NCBI GenBank assembly: GCA_013289835.1
Contig: JABCZG010000001.1
Location: 186,001 to 250,000, forward strand
Source of the DNA: Acidobacteriota bacterium
GTDB lineage: Bacteria > Acidobacteriota > Terriglobia > Acidiferrales > UBA7541
DNA length: 64,000 nt
Direction: 5' to 3'
Notes under the pieces: model-generated
What the model saw: the letters and a program-made list of their open reading frames with translations, nothing else
Told to the model about the DNA's origin: nothing
Database searches by the model: none
In this document: piece after piece, positions 22,738-32,650 of the stretch
Layout: the number at the start of each line of letters is the position of its first letter
Numbering within the stretch: position 1 is the stretch's first letter
Program-made: the position numbers and the translations under genes

Positions 22738-23358
22738 ATGCGCACATCAGCCATGATGAAAATTCCGAGATCCCAGTGTTTGGCCGGAAGGATTGTAAAG
22801 CCCTGTTTAGCTATCTGGCTTCTCGTACCCCAGATGAACGCTCTCACTACTTTAAGAATAGCAACTTTATGTTTCCCCGCTAGCAATCAATCTAAAGATG
22901 CGACTTCGCAACCTGGATTGCCGCAACCGAGCCCAGATATTTTTCGGGTCTTAATAATCAGCAATGGAACGTCGTATGACAAGGTGACTTGGTCAGAAGA
23001 CTTCAACGTGGTGGCCCCCAACGGGAACATGCTCTTTGTGAGTAACACTCCGTTTTCCTCTACCGAGGTGTCAGACAAACAGTTTCAGTTGTTGGTAAAG
23101 TCAGCGGCGAAGATTCTGCGCCGCGGTCCTGAGCTAAATGAAAATGGGAAAGTAGTCGGGGAAAGAGTTCTGTGCCTCTTTTCACCGGTTAAGGCCGGTG
23201 GCCCCTCCCAATACAATGTAATCTGGACGTCGGGTGCGGTCCTCTGGAGACTCTCCGGCGAGCACCTGGAAGATGTGCAGTCTCTAGAGAACAGATTGAA
23301 CGCGGAGGGCACCCGCGCGCTGTGGAAGTGGGCTACTGCACAAGCAAAGCATCCATAA
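22738..23358 (+). CDS. Hypothetical protein
   Basis: 206 aa ORF with no overlapping competing gene; start site uncertain. Confidence 0.5.
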   Translation: MRTSAMMKIPRSQCLAGRIVKPCLAIWLLVPQMNALTTLRIATLCFPASNQSKDATSQPGLPQPSPDIFRVLIISNGTSYDKVTWSEDFNVVAPNGNMLFVSNTPFSSTEVSDKQFQLLVKSAAKILRRGPELNENGKVVGERVLCLFSPVKAGGPSQYNVIWTSGAVLWRLSGEHLEDVQSLENRLNAEGTRALWKWATAQAKHP

Positions 23359-23459
23359 CTGATCGTACCCGCCGACTAACTAACATTTCTAGCTCAGCCC
23401 TAATAACTCGGAAATCGTAAACAGATAGCGCGCCACCTATAAGTGAGTGCAGCTTCGAA

Positions 23460-24437
23460 TCAAGGACGATTCGGGGACGCGTCGGTGACTAGGAGGACTT
23501 CGGCGTGGCTTTTTGCGTCGACTTTGTAGTGGACGCGATTGGAGCCGTCGGCTTTCGCGACGGTGACGTCCATGCGCTGGGTGGCTTCTTCGGTGGCGCG
23601 GACGACGAGGCCGGTTTGCACGGAAATGTAGGTGAAGGTTTCGTTGGTGCCTTGGGCGGTGCCGGTGGTTTTCAGGTCGTGGAGCTTGAAATCTTCGGGG
23701 GTGGCGTCTTTCGAGGAGGAGTTTTGTTTCAGTGTCGCGGTGGTCAGGAGGACGGCGCAGGTATCGGGGGCGCCTGCAGCGGTGGAAATCTCTCCCGTGT
23801 TCGAAAGCTGGCTGGCGCGGCAGGGTTCGTTTTTCACGTACTGCGATTCGCGCTCCCAGGTCAGCGAGGCGATCGGGGAAGCGGCGTCTTCGGCTTGCTC
23901 GGACTTCCATTTATCGCCGACTCGCGCGCCTTCCGGTGGGAACGTCCATGCGAACGCGAAGCGCGCGACCCATTCTTGCCAGGCTTGTTGGTGTTCGGGA
24001 GAGAGAGCGTCCAAGCCGGTGACTTGCCGCACGAGGCCGTCCGGGGAAATCGTGAATTCGATGCTCGCTTCCGCGGGTTGCCCGCGCGGCGGCTGTCTTC
24101 GGTCGTCTTTTTTGACCGGCTTCTTCAACGGTGAATCCGAATCCAGCATGCGGAATTGGCCTCGCGCATGAATCGCGGCCTTGCCATTCGCTTGCTGTAT
24201 GTCCAAGACATCCATCTGGAACAAGCCATGTGCGTCCAATTGTGCGGCCGTGGGCGCCAAGGGAGCGGTGACGTTGCTTTCGGTCTTGACCGATTTGTCG
24301 ACGCGGAAGCGAATCAGGTAGGTGATCCTCTGGCCGGCTTGGAGTTTGGGGAGAAGGCTGGCGCGTTTTTCGCCGGCGGCTGCGGCGGTCAGCGCAAGAA
24401 AAAAGATTGCGGCAATCCATGGAACAGTGCGTGTCAT
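23460..24437 (-). CDS. Hypothetical secreted protein
   Basis: Signal peptide MTRTVPWIAAIFFLALTAAAAGEK; no confident family. Confidence 0.65.
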   Translation of the reverse strand: MTRTVPWIAAIFFLALTAAAAGEKRASLLPKLQAGQRITYLIRFRVDKSVKTESNVTAPLAPTAAQLDAHGLFQMDVLDIQQANGKAAIHARGQFRMLDSDSPLKKPVKKDDRRQPPRGQPAEASIEFTISPDGLVRQVTGLDALSPEHQQAWQEWVARFAFAWTFPPEGARVGDKWKSEQAEDAASPIASLTWERESQYVKNEPCRASQLSNTGEISTAAGAPDTCAVLLTTATLKQNSSSKDATPEDFKLHDLKTTGTAQGTNETFTYISVQTGLVVRATEEATQRMDVTVAKADGSNRVHYKVDAKSHAEVLLVTDASPNRP

Positions 24438-24515
24438 GTTAGATGAAGGAATTTTTGTGACTGCGACCCAGAACGCCTTTGCGCCATCGCACATCCTTTA
24501 CACATCGATTGAAAT

Positions 24516-27143
24516 TCAATCCGCAGGCTGGCGTGCGCTCAGCTTTTCCACGGAGACCTTTGGACCATCTAGTGGCCCCAGAATCTTGAGGACGTGGCCG
24601 AGGCCGGAGTCCATTGTTTTGCGATCCTTGCTCTTGCGCGTGCTGGCCGTTTCGATGGCCAGATCCGCGTCGCGCCCGAAGCTGAGCGTTCCGTTGACGA
24701 GCGTCCATTCCTTTCCGCCGTCCAGGCGCAGTTCTTCCAGTAAGATGCTACGATCCTTAAAACTGAAAGCACCTTCTCCGGAGGCCCAGCGTGAAATTCC
24801 GGTGTGCGCGGCTCCGTCGGCGACGCTGGCGTTCACGTCCCAGCCGCGAAATTCTACTTTGCTCAGATGGATTTCGCCGCGGCCGGTGAGTTTTGCCAGC
24901 AATTCTTCGCGGCCTACGCCGGCGGTTTTCAATTGCAGAGTTCCGGAGGCCGCACCGGCCAGGCGTTCAGCGACGTGCCCGGTTCCTGGAAGTAGCGCCA
25001 AGTTTACGCGGTCCAGTTCCGCGGTGGTTTCGTAGACGGGACGCGGCAGGAACTTCGCGTCAATTTTAGCGTGCACAGTGCCACCGGCCCATTCCGCGCT
25101 GGCGTCCTTTACTTCCAACTGCAGATCGTGCAGCGAACCCCGGGCGTGGAGCTTTTCCAGGTTCAACTTTTCGATGGTCAGTTTCGCCACATCGAGCTCG
25201 CCTTCGGCATTCACGCGCCGCACCAATTCGCTGGCGGGCGTGGCCGGAGCGGAGCCGCCAAGCAGTGAAGGCAAGAGCCGCTGCAGCCAGCCCGGCCGGG
25301 CTCTCGGCCCAACCCAGCGATCCAGTTCTGCGGCGTCTAACTGGTCTCCGTTCAAATGAAACGTCCACTTCGGCGCGCCATCGCCGTCCGTTGCTGGAGA
25401 TTCCCCGATGTCTCCAGACCAAGTTCCGCCAAATGCTTCCACCTTTATTAGTCGCGCGATGTGCCGCCCGTCGGCCCAATCCAATGCACCCTCGGAGATT
25501 TTCATGGGCTGGTTCAAACCCGCGACCGTCAAGTTCGCCTTGCTGAAGCTGATTCTCCCGTTCCATTTGCCGCGGAACGGCTTTTCCCATTCCCATTTCG
25601 TGGCGGCCGTAGCTTGACCATTCAATTCCCAGCCGTGATTCAGCGGATGGCCGAACGCGGCGGACAGTTTCAGAAAATCGTCGACCTTAGAGATATTTCC
25701 TTCGATGCTGAGGCTGCCGGCTTGGCTGCTCAGATCTTCGGTGAAGGTAAGGTCGGCAGCGTTTTCCAGGGGTGGCGCGGCCTTGCGTTTCTTTTGCGCT
25801 GCTGCATCGTGAGTCTCCTTGCCGAACTCTACGCGCACGGGACCAAGGACGAACATCGAGCGATTACGGCCTCCGCTCACCGGCCCGATATGCAACGGCT
25901 CCGTGAAGTCGGGTACCTTTACGATTCCTCCGCTGCTGGAGAGCGCTGCTGAGTGCAGTGCCAGCGGCCATCCGCTGAGGACCATTCCGCCAGTGAAATA
26001 CTGCTCCGCGGTGATTTCTTCGGACACGTCAGGATGAAACGCGCGATACCAGGCCAGCAGATCGGAGGCTTGAATGCCCATGGAGTCCACGCGCAATTCC
26101 ATGGAGCGTGCGCTTCCTCCTGCCAGCTCGAGCATTCCACGCAGATTGGACTTCGGGCCCTCCACGGCGATTTGTTCGGCAACTAGATTTCCTGTACCAA
26201 TATTCCAGCGGCCTTTCAGATTCGCGCTCAAGCGCGGATTGTCGGTGCGTTCCGTCAGGTCCCAGCGATGGATTTGTGCGGCGCGCGCTTGCACGGAAAA
26301 GGTCCAGTCGCCGGGCTGATCCTCTTTGGCGTTTGCGCTTTTCGCGGTGGCGTCGAAAGCGAAGGCGCCGCGCACGCCGTAGTCCTGGCCGTGGAGGAGA
26401 CGAAACACATCCGCGAGAGAGGCTTCGCTCCATTGCAAGGAAATCTCCGCGGGCTGCAAGCGGGTGGAGGTGCCGGCGACGTCTCCGCGGACGCGGATGG
26501 TGCCGGCGGATTGCAGCGAGACTCCGCTGCGCCAGGGCTGCGCTTCCAACTGCAACTGCCAGCGGCCGGTGGAGACTTGCTCGACGCTTCCGGAAACGTT
26601 TGTGAAGGCGAAGGCCTGCTTGTCTTCGCCGGTCTTGAAATTGATGCGCCCTTCGTCAAACTCAATTCGTTCGAGGTGATTCACGGGTGCGACGGGAGAA
26701 GGAGGACCGTAGCCGCGCGAAATTGTGGCGGGATTGGATTTCGCCGGGGGCAGCCACTGCTCCAGGTTCCAGCGGCCCTGGGAATTTCGGACGAGAACGA
26801 GGCTCGGTTTGCCGAGCCACAGCGTGCCGAATTCGAAATGTCCGCGCAGCAGGCCCATCCAACGAAGACCGGCGCTCATGTGTTCCGCGCGGAGAAAATG
26901 TTCGTAGCCAAACGCAGGGTCCTCGCCGACGGTCACGGCGTTGGCATCGAGCTGCGGACTAGGGAGAATTCGAACGTTGAAGCTTCCCACTTCCACGGGG
27001 CGGCCAAAGGCGCGTTCCAGATGCGCCACGAGATAGTTGTGAACGCGGTGGGTGCGCGAGAGCAAGGACACGGCGGCCTGCAGGGCGATCAGAAAAACCA
27101 GGATCGCCAAGACGGGTTTCCACCATTTTCGCAGCTCGTTCAT
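24516..27143 (-). CDS. AsmA family protein
   Basis: N-terminal TM then RPVEVGSFNVRILPSPQLDANAVTVGEDP; long AsmA-like C-terminus. Confidence 0.85.
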   Translation of the reverse strand: MNELRKWWKPVLAILVFLIALQAAVSLLSRTHRVHNYLVAHLERAFGRPVEVGSFNVRILPSPQLDANAVTVGEDPAFGYEHFLRAEHMSAGLRWMGLLRGHFEFGTLWLGKPSLVLVRNSQGRWNLEQWLPPAKSNPATISRGYGPPSPVAPVNHLERIEFDEGRINFKTGEDKQAFAFTNVSGSVEQVSTGRWQLQLEAQPWRSGVSLQSAGTIRVRGDVAGTSTRLQPAEISLQWSEASLADVFRLLHGQDYGVRGAFAFDATAKSANAKEDQPGDWTFSVQARAAQIHRWDLTERTDNPRLSANLKGRWNIGTGNLVAEQIAVEGPKSNLRGMLELAGGSARSMELRVDSMGIQASDLLAWYRAFHPDVSEEITAEQYFTGGMVLSGWPLALHSAALSSSGGIVKVPDFTEPLHIGPVSGGRNRSMFVLGPVRVEFGKETHDAAAQKKRKAAPPLENAADLTFTEDLSSQAGSLSIEGNISKVDDFLKLSAAFGHPLNHGWELNGQATAATKWEWEKPFRGKWNGRISFSKANLTVAGLNQPMKISEGALDWADGRHIARLIKVEAFGGTWSGDIGESPATDGDGAPKWTFHLNGDQLDAAELDRWVGPRARPGWLQRLLPSLLGGSAPATPASELVRRVNAEGELDVAKLTIEKLNLEKLHARGSLHDLQLEVKDASAEWAGGTVHAKIDAKFLPRPVYETTAELDRVNLALLPGTGHVAERLAGAASGTLQLKTAGVGREELLAKLTGRGEIHLSKVEFRGWDVNASVADGAAHTGISRWASGEGAFSFKDRSILLEELRLDGGKEWTLVNGTLSFGRDADLAIETASTRKSKDRKTMDSGLGHVLKILGPLDGPKVSVEKLSARQPAD

Positions 27144-27252
27144 CTCGCTCGGAAGTCTCGCAGACTCGGGGTGAAATGTGTAGCGACGAAAGCTACTTCT
27201 GAAGAGGGAGAAGAATCAGCTCGGCGCTGAGATGAACGCGTTCGACGGTGCG

Positions 27253-28068
27253 CTAGTGCACCGTGTGGAGCATGCGGCTCCATCGCGTGCGCGACGGAAG
27301 ATGGGCCAGCGTTTGGAAAATCCCGCTCAAGCGCGACCAAAAGGTGCTTTCTCCACTGTAATCGCCGCTGGTTGCATCCACCGACCAATAAATCAAAAAC
27401 GGCCGGCCCATGATGGCGCTGCGATCCACGAAGCCCCAGTAGCGGCTGTCCAGGCTGCGGTCGCGATTGTCGCCCATCGCAAAGTATTTATTCGGAGGAA
27501 CGACGATTTCGTCGCCGTGAATGTATTTGCGCATCTCTTCGGCCCATTCCGGTTGCATGGCGGAGGTGATGAACTGGCTGCGCGGCGGAGGAAAATTGTA
27601 GTTCAGCGGATCATAGGGAGCGGCGCCGTCGTGCACGGCGTACGGCTCCGGGAGCAGCTTGCCATCAATGAACACTTGCTGGTCCACCAGCTTCAAGCGG
27701 TCTCCCGGCAAACCAATGACACGTTTCACGAAATGCTGGTGATCGGCAAAAGGGTACTTGAAAACGATGATGTCGCCGCGCTCGAGCGAGCGGTAGGGCA
27801 GCAGCTTTTCATACCACGCGCCGGTTCCACCGAAGATGAATTTGTTCACGAGGAGGTGATCGCCGATCAGCAGGGTGCCTTCCATGGAGGCGGAGGGAAT
27901 CTTGAAGGCCTGGACGACAAAACTCGTTCCGAACAATGCGAGGATGACGGTGACGAGCAGCGACTCCAGATATTCGGAAATGGTGGTTTGATCGCCGTGG
28001 TGCTCCGTGACTTCCTGCTTTGTTTCCGGCGCTTGCGCTTCCACCTGCGCTGCCATCTCTTCGGGCAT
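27253..28068 (-). CDS. lepB: Signal peptidase I
   Basis: IPSASMEGTLLIGDHLLVNKF, RGDIIVFKYP, KRVIGLPGDRL, GDNRDRSLDSRYWG. Confidence 0.96.
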   Translation of the reverse strand: MPEEMAAQVEAQAPETKQEVTEHHGDQTTISEYLESLLVTVILALFGTSFVVQAFKIPSASMEGTLLIGDHLLVNKFIFGGTGAWYEKLLPYRSLERGDIIVFKYPFADHQHFVKRVIGLPGDRLKLVDQQVFIDGKLLPEPYAVHDGAAPYDPLNYNFPPPRSQFITSAMQPEWAEEMRKYIHGDEIVVPPNKYFAMGDNRDRSLDSRYWGFVDRSAIMGRPFLIYWSVDATSGDYSGESTFWSRLSGIFQTLAHLPSRTRWSRMLHTVH

Positions 28069-28074
28069 TCGGGA

Positions 28075-28824
28075 TTAGCCTTTCGGTTCCGCGTGTTCGA
28101 GCTGCTGGAGGGCGCTACGCGCGGCGCGTTGTTCCGCCTCTTTTTTGGTGCTGCCTTCGCCTGCGGCCATGCACTCGCCATTGACCCACACTTCGATCAG
28201 AAAAACCTTCTGGTGGTCCGGGCCACTCTCGCCTGCGAGCCGGTATTCGGCGGGAGGCTGGCCGCGGCCTTGCAGGAATTCCTGCAAGGCGGACTTGCGA
28301 TCCGATTCGGAGATACTCTCGCCGCGTTCTTCGAGGGCCTGTTCGAACAACAAGCGCCGCAGGATTTCCCGCGTCGAGCCGAGTCCGGCATCCAAGTAAA
28401 TAGCGGCGACTACCGCTTCAAATGCATCGGCCAGAATCGTGGGCTTCTCGCGGCCGCCCGTTTTTTCCTCGCCGCGTCCCAGCCGCAGGTGTTCGCCCAA
28501 TCGCAGCCGCCGCGCCGCCGCTTCCAGCGAACTTGCATTCACGATCCGCGCCCGGCTTTTGGAGAGCTGGCCTTCGCTCCACTCCGGAAAACTCGCCAGC
28601 AGATATTCGCTGGTGAGCAGTTCCAGGACCGCGTCGCCCAGGAACTCCAAGCGCTCGTTGTCCATGGGAAGCGAGTCCTTGCTTGACTCTTCGGAGCCGG
28701 ACCCTCTTAGCTCGGGGACAGACGAACTGTGCGTCAGCGCCTTCTCGAGGAGCGCGGGTTGTGAAAACTTATGCCCCAATCGTTCTTCGAGCGCTCCGTC
28801 GTGGATCTGAGTGGTCTCGTGCAT
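28075..28824 (-). CDS. rnc: Ribonuclease III
   Basis: NERLEFLGDAVLELLTSEYL; C-terminal dsRBD. Confidence 0.97.
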   Translation of the reverse strand: MHETTQIHDGALEERLGHKFSQPALLEKALTHSSSVPELRGSGSEESSKDSLPMDNERLEFLGDAVLELLTSEYLLASFPEWSEGQLSKSRARIVNASSLEAAARRLRLGEHLRLGRGEEKTGGREKPTILADAFEAVVAAIYLDAGLGSTREILRRLLFEQALEERGESISESDRKSALQEFLQGRGQPPAEYRLAGESGPDHQKVFLIEVWVNGECMAAGEGSTKKEAEQRAARSALQQLEHAEPKG

Positions 28825-28849
28825 AAATCCGCGGCGCTTCCGAAGGCTT

Positions 28850-29725
28850 TTACTTTGGCGCGCTCAATTGCGTGGCGCTTAGCTTTTTCGCTTCCTCGGC
28901 GCCGTTCTTGCACGTCCCTTGAAGGCTGCTTTGCATCGCTGCGCACTTGTTGAAGGCGGCGATCGAATCGTCAAAGTGCGAGGCCTTTTCGTTGGCCGTG
29001 CCAAGCAAATAATAGTTTACCGGGTCTGGAGCGGGATCGAGCTTCACGGATAGTTCGAGCTCGGGAATCGCCTCAGCGTACTTCCCGCGCCGCACATATA
29101 CCAAACCCAGCCCGCTATGTGCTGCGGCCAGCGTCTGGTTTTTCGCGCGATCAAACGCGTCATCCGTCAAGTTCGCAGGCTTGGGGAGAGTCGGGGTAAG
29201 TTCGATGGCGCGCTTGCAATACGTCTCAGCCTTCACCAATTGCTTCGCCGGATCCTCTTTGGTTGCATTCAAGGCCCGAGGTATGGTCTGTCCCAAAATG
29301 GCGAGTGTAGCTACGTCATTGGGGGTTAACTCGACGGCTTTGTCTCCAGTCTCGATCATCTTCTGCACTTGCCCGCTCTGCAGGTAGACCATGGTCAACG
29401 TCGCTAAGACGACGGGTTTGTAGCGGCTCTGCGGATACTTCTGGTTGAACGCTTCCCCCGCATCGATCTTCTTGTTCAAATCCGTTACCGGAACGTCTTG
29501 AAAAGTCTTATACGCGGCATCCTCTTCCGCATTCACTGGTGCCGGCGCGTCCAGTGACAGGGCGGGGGCGTCAGGGGTTTTCGGCTTGTCACCGGTTTGC
29601 GCGGGCGGCGGAGCCTGAGTTCCTTGTCCGCTTGGGGTTCCTTGCGCGGCCGCGATTCCGCTCCAGCAAAGCAGCAAGGCAGCTACGGCTGCCGCTTCCA
29701 ACCAGCTGTTCCAAATCCTTTTCAT
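28850..29725 (-). CDS. TPR repeat protein, secreted (paralogue 1)
   Basis: Signal peptide, TPR-like repeats; similar to 29792-30688. Confidence 0.75.
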   Translation of the reverse strand: MKRIWNSWLEAAAVAALLLCWSGIAAAQGTPSGQGTQAPPPAQTGDKPKTPDAPALSLDAPAPVNAEEDAAYKTFQDVPVTDLNKKIDAGEAFNQKYPQSRYKPVVLATLTMVYLQSGQVQKMIETGDKAVELTPNDVATLAILGQTIPRALNATKEDPAKQLVKAETYCKRAIELTPTLPKPANLTDDAFDRAKNQTLAAAHSGLGLVYVRRGKYAEAIPELELSVKLDPAPDPVNYYLLGTANEKASHFDDSIAAFNKCAAMQSSLQGTCKNGAEEAKKLSATQLSAPK

Positions 29726-29791
29726 TCTTTTTCTCCTCTTGGGTTCAGTCTCTGCGATTCTTCCCACGAGCTGCTTAACACGGAACGTGAT

Positions 29792-30688
29792 TTATTTCGG
29801 AGCGGCGGGCTGCGTCGCACCCATCTTCTTGGCTTTTTCCGCGTTTTCCTTGCACGTCGGCTGCATGTTTCCCGGAAACTCCGCGCACTTGTTGAATGCC
29901 GCCGCCGCATCATCGAAGTGCGACGCGTTCAGATCGGCGACGCCCAACACATAGTAGTTCACCGGATCCGCTCGCGGGTCCAGTTTCACAGATTGCTGGA
30001 GTTCGGTGATGGCACCGGCAAAATCGCCGCGGCGGAAGTCCACCAATCCCAGCCCGCTATGCGCGATGGCAAGCGTCTGGTCCTTCGCTTGCGCAAACTG
30101 CGCGTCTGACATGGTGTCCGGCTTGGTGATAGTGGGCATGGTTTCGATGGCGCGCTTCGAATACTCCTCCGCTTTTGAAAGCTCACCGCTCGGGTTCGGC
30201 GTGTTGGAGGTGATGACGCGCGGAATCGTCTGCCCGAGCATAGCCAACACCTGTACGTTTTTGGGATTCAAAGCGAGGGCCTTCTCGCCGGCATCTTCCA
30301 TTTTCGGCACCTGGTTGGTCTGAAGGTAGGCACTAGTCAGATCTGAGTAAACGGAAGCCCGGTAACGGCTCACCTGATACTTTGTCAAAAATGCTTCGCC
30401 AAGTTCGATCTTTTTCTTTGGATTTTCGGGCGAAACCGCGTGGAACTCATCATAAGCGGCCTGCTCGTGCTGGTCAGCAGGCTTGACCAATTCCAGTGAA
30501 TTCTCGGTGTTTATCGGGGACTTGTCTTTGCCATTGGCGATCGAGGTGTTGCTCGATGCCGGGGCTCCACTTACAGGCGCCCCCGTCATCTGCCCCGCGG
30601 CAATGCCAGCGCAGCAGAACATCAAACCAGAGATGATACTCGTCCCTCTCCAAATCCTCCCGTTTCGTCTCACGTAGACCTCCTTCAT
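29792..30688 (-). CDS. TPR repeat protein, secreted (paralogue 2)
   Basis: Shared GEAF..KY..SRY.. and LGQTIPR...KAE.Y.KRAIE segments with adjacent gene. Confidence 0.75.
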   Translation of the reverse strand: MKEVYVRRNGRIWRGTSIISGLMFCCAGIAAGQMTGAPVSGAPASSNTSIANGKDKSPINTENSLELVKPADQHEQAAYDEFHAVSPENPKKKIELGEAFLTKYQVSRYRASVYSDLTSAYLQTNQVPKMEDAGEKALALNPKNVQVLAMLGQTIPRVITSNTPNPSGELSKAEEYSKRAIETMPTITKPDTMSDAQFAQAKDQTLAIAHSGLGLVDFRRGDFAGAITELQQSVKLDPRADPVNYYVLGVADLNASHFDDAAAAFNKCAEFPGNMQPTCKENAEKAKKMGATQPAAPK

Positions 30689-30767
30689 CAAACAGCTTTC
30701 ACACTTCCAGTCACATGCGTCCAAGTCACTCCAGAAATCGTTTCTTCAAACTACAATCGTCATCCAC

Positions 30768-32402
30768 TCACGGCCGGGCTGAGGGTTTTTCTCCTGCAAA
30801 CGCAGCGAGTCCTCTTTGCGCCGCCAGCCTGGCTTGCTCTGGCGCGCCTTCCACGGCTAGCGCGGATTCGAACTCCGCCTTCGCCACGCTGGGGTTTCCC
30901 TCCGAATCGTAAATGCGTCCAAGGTAGACGTGCGACCACGCCAGCACCATGGGGTCTTGCGTCGCCGCGTGTTCACCAGCGGTTAGCCGCCCGAATACTT
31001 GCTTGGCCCTCGCGGCATCCTGATCGAGCGAAGCCACCACGCCGATACCAAACCACGCCCGAGGCTGGTCCGGATACCGCGTTAGCACTTTTTGAAAGGA
31101 AGCCTCCGCCGCGCGCGGATTCTTCGCCGCAATCTGGCGTTCACCCTCCGTCAGTGCCGCGATGACGTCGGCATCATTCGGCACGGTCGTGGGAGTTGCT
31201 CTTCGCAGGCGCGCGATTTCCGCCTGCGCTGCTTCGTCGCCGGGCTGCGTGGAGTCGGCCTGCGCGAATTTCACGGTGGCCAGACGCTTGGCCTCGGCTG
31301 TTACGTCAATACTTCTCACCAGGTCCGGAAAGAAGTACTTCATGGAGGGTTCGGAGTTTTCAAACTTCGAGAGTGCGACAAAAAGCGGCCTCACGAACAC
31401 GTAGCCGTCCTCGTCGTCCCGGCTCATGGCCGCATCGCGCTCGCCGGGGGACATACGCTTGAGTTTCAGCTCCACGGCACGAACCGTGCACTCCGCGAAA
31501 TAGGACGCGTAGTCATCTTTCAGTTCGGGCGCCAGACGCGGCGCAGTCGCCGCGGTCTCAAACAACGGCCGTTTCACTGCGATCACGTGCGAATACATCA
31601 GCGGCAGCGGGTCCAACAGATAATGCAGGAAGGCGTGGCGCAGCATGTCCGTGGGAATTTCTTCCCCGCCGCTCAGCACCAGCGCGTAGTGATCGCCGAA
31701 ATTCCGCACGTTGGTGATCCGCCCCACCAGTGGCTCGACGATGACCATGAACGACCGCGGATCGCTCTGGTCCAATATTTGCCGCAGATATCCCGTCGAA
31801 ACGAAGACAATTTGCGAAACCGAATCGTGCAGCCGTTCGATTTCCCGCTCGTAAATCGGCTGCACCTGCCGCCACATCACGCCGATCTTCTGTTCCTGAT
31901 AGTAATTCGCAAGGATTTCGCTGAAGCCTTCGAGGGCGATCACTTCCGGCGGCAAATCATCGCGGCGCAAAACGGATTGAAACTGCGGTGCTGGCCCCGA
32001 AACCAGGCCGAACCACAAATACCTCGAAAGCGTCGCGCCGGGATCGCGCAATTCATGCTTCCGGTAAAACTCGCGCAAAGCCTCCACGGCTGGCCCTTGC
32101 TGCGCGCGCAATTTCTCTCTCATCTGCGCCCGGTACGGCGTCCAATTATCCGACCGCACGTCGGATTCGAAACCGGCCGCGAGCAGCGCACACATGGTTG
32201 TAAACATGGCCTCGCTGCCATCCACGGTCACCGGACTTTGCGGAGCGGAGCGCACTTCCCGGCGCGCCGGCGCCGATTTGGCCGGAGCTTGCGGCGGCGT
32301 TGGCACTTTGTCTGGAGCCGAGGCGGGAGCTTGGGCCCCCGCCGGAGAAACCATCACGGCACACAACGCGAGCAATACGATTTGTAGCTGAAGTTTTTTC
32401 AT
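30768..32402 (-). CDS. TPR domain protein
   Basis: Signal peptide MKKLQLQIVLLALCAVMVSPAGAQ; C-terminal TPRs. Confidence 0.75.
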   Translation of the reverse strand: MKKLQLQIVLLALCAVMVSPAGAQAPASAPDKVPTPPQAPAKSAPARREVRSAPQSPVTVDGSEAMFTTMCALLAAGFESDVRSDNWTPYRAQMREKLRAQQGPAVEALREFYRKHELRDPGATLSRYLWFGLVSGPAPQFQSVLRRDDLPPEVIALEGFSEILANYYQEQKIGVMWRQVQPIYEREIERLHDSVSQIVFVSTGYLRQILDQSDPRSFMVIVEPLVGRITNVRNFGDHYALVLSGGEEIPTDMLRHAFLHYLLDPLPLMYSHVIAVKRPLFETAATAPRLAPELKDDYASYFAECTVRAVELKLKRMSPGERDAAMSRDDEDGYVFVRPLFVALSKFENSEPSMKYFFPDLVRSIDVTAEAKRLATVKFAQADSTQPGDEAAQAEIARLRRATPTTVPNDADVIAALTEGERQIAAKNPRAAEASFQKVLTRYPDQPRAWFGIGVVASLDQDAARAKQVFGRLTAGEHAATQDPMVLAWSHVYLGRIYDSEGNPSVAKAEFESALAVEGAPEQARLAAQRGLAAFAGEKPSARP

Positions 32403-32650
32403 GCCTCTCGCCGCAGTTCTCACTTGAGCCGGTCGCTGCCTACATTCCACCGATCGCGGTATTCAGCACGGAAGGGCATCCCTGTGAGCGGACTATGTCC
32501 TATCGCAATGCTGCGGCATCTTGTCAATCTACCGTCGTGTACCTCTTCCGTCAAGGAATCACATGCCATTTCCTGCCGTATTCTGGTGCAACGTTTGTCT
32601 CTTTTCGTGGCATCTGTTAACAGAGAAGATGCCGTCATCCCCCGGACGGG

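Noticed and set aside
27232-28686. 484-aa plus-strand ORF antisense to lepB/rnc
   Set aside because: Shadow ORF; lepB and rnc have clear catalytic motifs on the minus strand.
31092-32387. 431-aa plus-strand ORF antisense to a TPR gene
   Set aside because: Shadow ORF with low-complexity His/Arg/Gln content.
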